In this document: positions 63,756 through 64,000 of the stretch, in pieces | Layout: each line of letters starts with the position of its first letter | How positions within the stretch are numbered: position 1 is the first letter of the stretch | Source of the DNA: Neomoorella carbonis | Lineage (GTDB): Bacteria; Bacillota; DSM-521; Neomoorellales; Neomoorellaceae | NCBI RefSeq assembly: GCF_045278715.1 | Contig: NZ_CP136420.1 | Span: 2,666,001 to 2,730,000 of the forward strand | Length of the DNA: 64,000 bases | Reading direction: 5' to 3' | Position numbers and translations under genes: made by a program | Notes under the pieces: generated by a model | Seen by the model: only the letters and a program-made list of their open reading frames with translations | What the model was told of the DNA's origin: nothing | Database searches by the model: none

Positions 63756-63928
63756 GTGTCGTTTTGCCTCCTCCTAAAATAGCATTACTATTCGCTTCCC
63801 TTGCGCCGCGCCTCTTTCACGTAGCCGGGCGTGGCTATCCCAAAAGATATTTCTACATTAGTTAGCCTTTTCCTGCTTGTACCCTGTATATTATTACCCC
63901 AGTGCTGTAAAATAATTCCGTTAACAGG

Positions 63929-63956
63929 TTGCTTTTACCATACAAAAAGATATGAT
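63929..63956 (+). promoter_or_regulatory. Possible plus-strand promoter at the right edge
   Basis: TTGCTT (63929-63934), 16 bases, TATGAT (63951-63956) on the plus strand. It would drive a divergent gene beyond the window; GAAGGGAGAGG near 63984-63994 could be its ribosome-binding site. No start codon follows within the window. The rest of 63780-64000 shows only a small ATAGCC / GGCTAC hairpin. Confidence 0.35.
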
Positions 63957-64000
63957 AGACTTACATCTAACTGCCATATTGTTGAAGGGAGAGGGCCTAG

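Noticed and set aside
63780..63927. Promoter for tuf2 on the minus strand (TTTACA followed by TATACA or TAATAT)
   Set aside because: The spacings are 12-15 bases, too short for a convincing SigA promoter.
63756..64000. tRNA or rRNA gene near the right edge
   Set aside because: I looked for a cloverleaf and a TTCGA-type loop in the last 245 bases and found neither.

Overview
The window is 64 kb of a GC-rich, low-repeat bacterial chromosome in which every gene I can support lies on the minus strand; read genes from right to left. The bacterium is a clostridial Firmicute, most likely Moorella thermoacetica or a close relative. The evidence is type-specific zinc forms of ribosomal proteins, a fused CBS-domain pyrophosphatase without a DRTGG domain (a form described from Moorella), a SCIFF peptide with its radical-SAM maturase, a T-box leader, and an Spo0F-like regulator. 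The species name is inference; the phylum-level call is strong.

Right end (63755 to about 27100): one long information-processing block. Order of transcription: tuf2, rpmG, secE, nusG, rplK, rplA, L10 leader, rplJ, rplL, an attenuator and a new promoter, rpoB, rpoC, an L7Ae-like gene, rpsL, rpsG, fusA, tuf1, then the S10-spc-alpha clusters (rpsJ to rplQ, with secY, adk, map, a KOW protein, infA and rpmJ inside). The ECF transporter core ecfA1-ecfA2-ecfT and truA follow. A separate promoter drives rplM-rpsI-scfA.

Middle (27100 to about 14200): scfA and scfB (thioether RiPP precursor and maturase, separated by a terminator), a LysM-G5-M23 cell-wall hydrolase, trxB, a copper-chaperone-like copZ with a CsoR-like operator, a membrane-anchored HExxH peptidase, a 21-residue Cys/His peptide gene, htrA, rlmH, ppaC, an MFS transporter, and aroF behind a T-box whose specifier looks like UUC (Phe).

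Left end (14664 to 1): DUF1934-argS-pyrG-femX-alr, then spo0F, an unknown Cys-rich protein, fba, a DUF1540 peptide, fsa/tal, rho, a LysM-M23 protein, rpmE-yqhQ-prfA-prmC (prmC runs off the left edge).

The less ordinary features are: a SCIFF peptide with five instead of six cysteines but with the crosslink Cys/Thr pair kept; the tiny HCSGGHC peptide; a CsoR-type operator on copZ; large fold-back elements in intergenic spaces (28791-29043 and 59294-59503), the second with related fragments elsewhere; two near-identical tuf genes with codon use unlike their neighbours and a four-cysteine insert in EF-Tu; and paired hairpins sharing a 13-mer next to fusA and tuf2. I found no CRISPR array, IS element, tRNA or rRNA.
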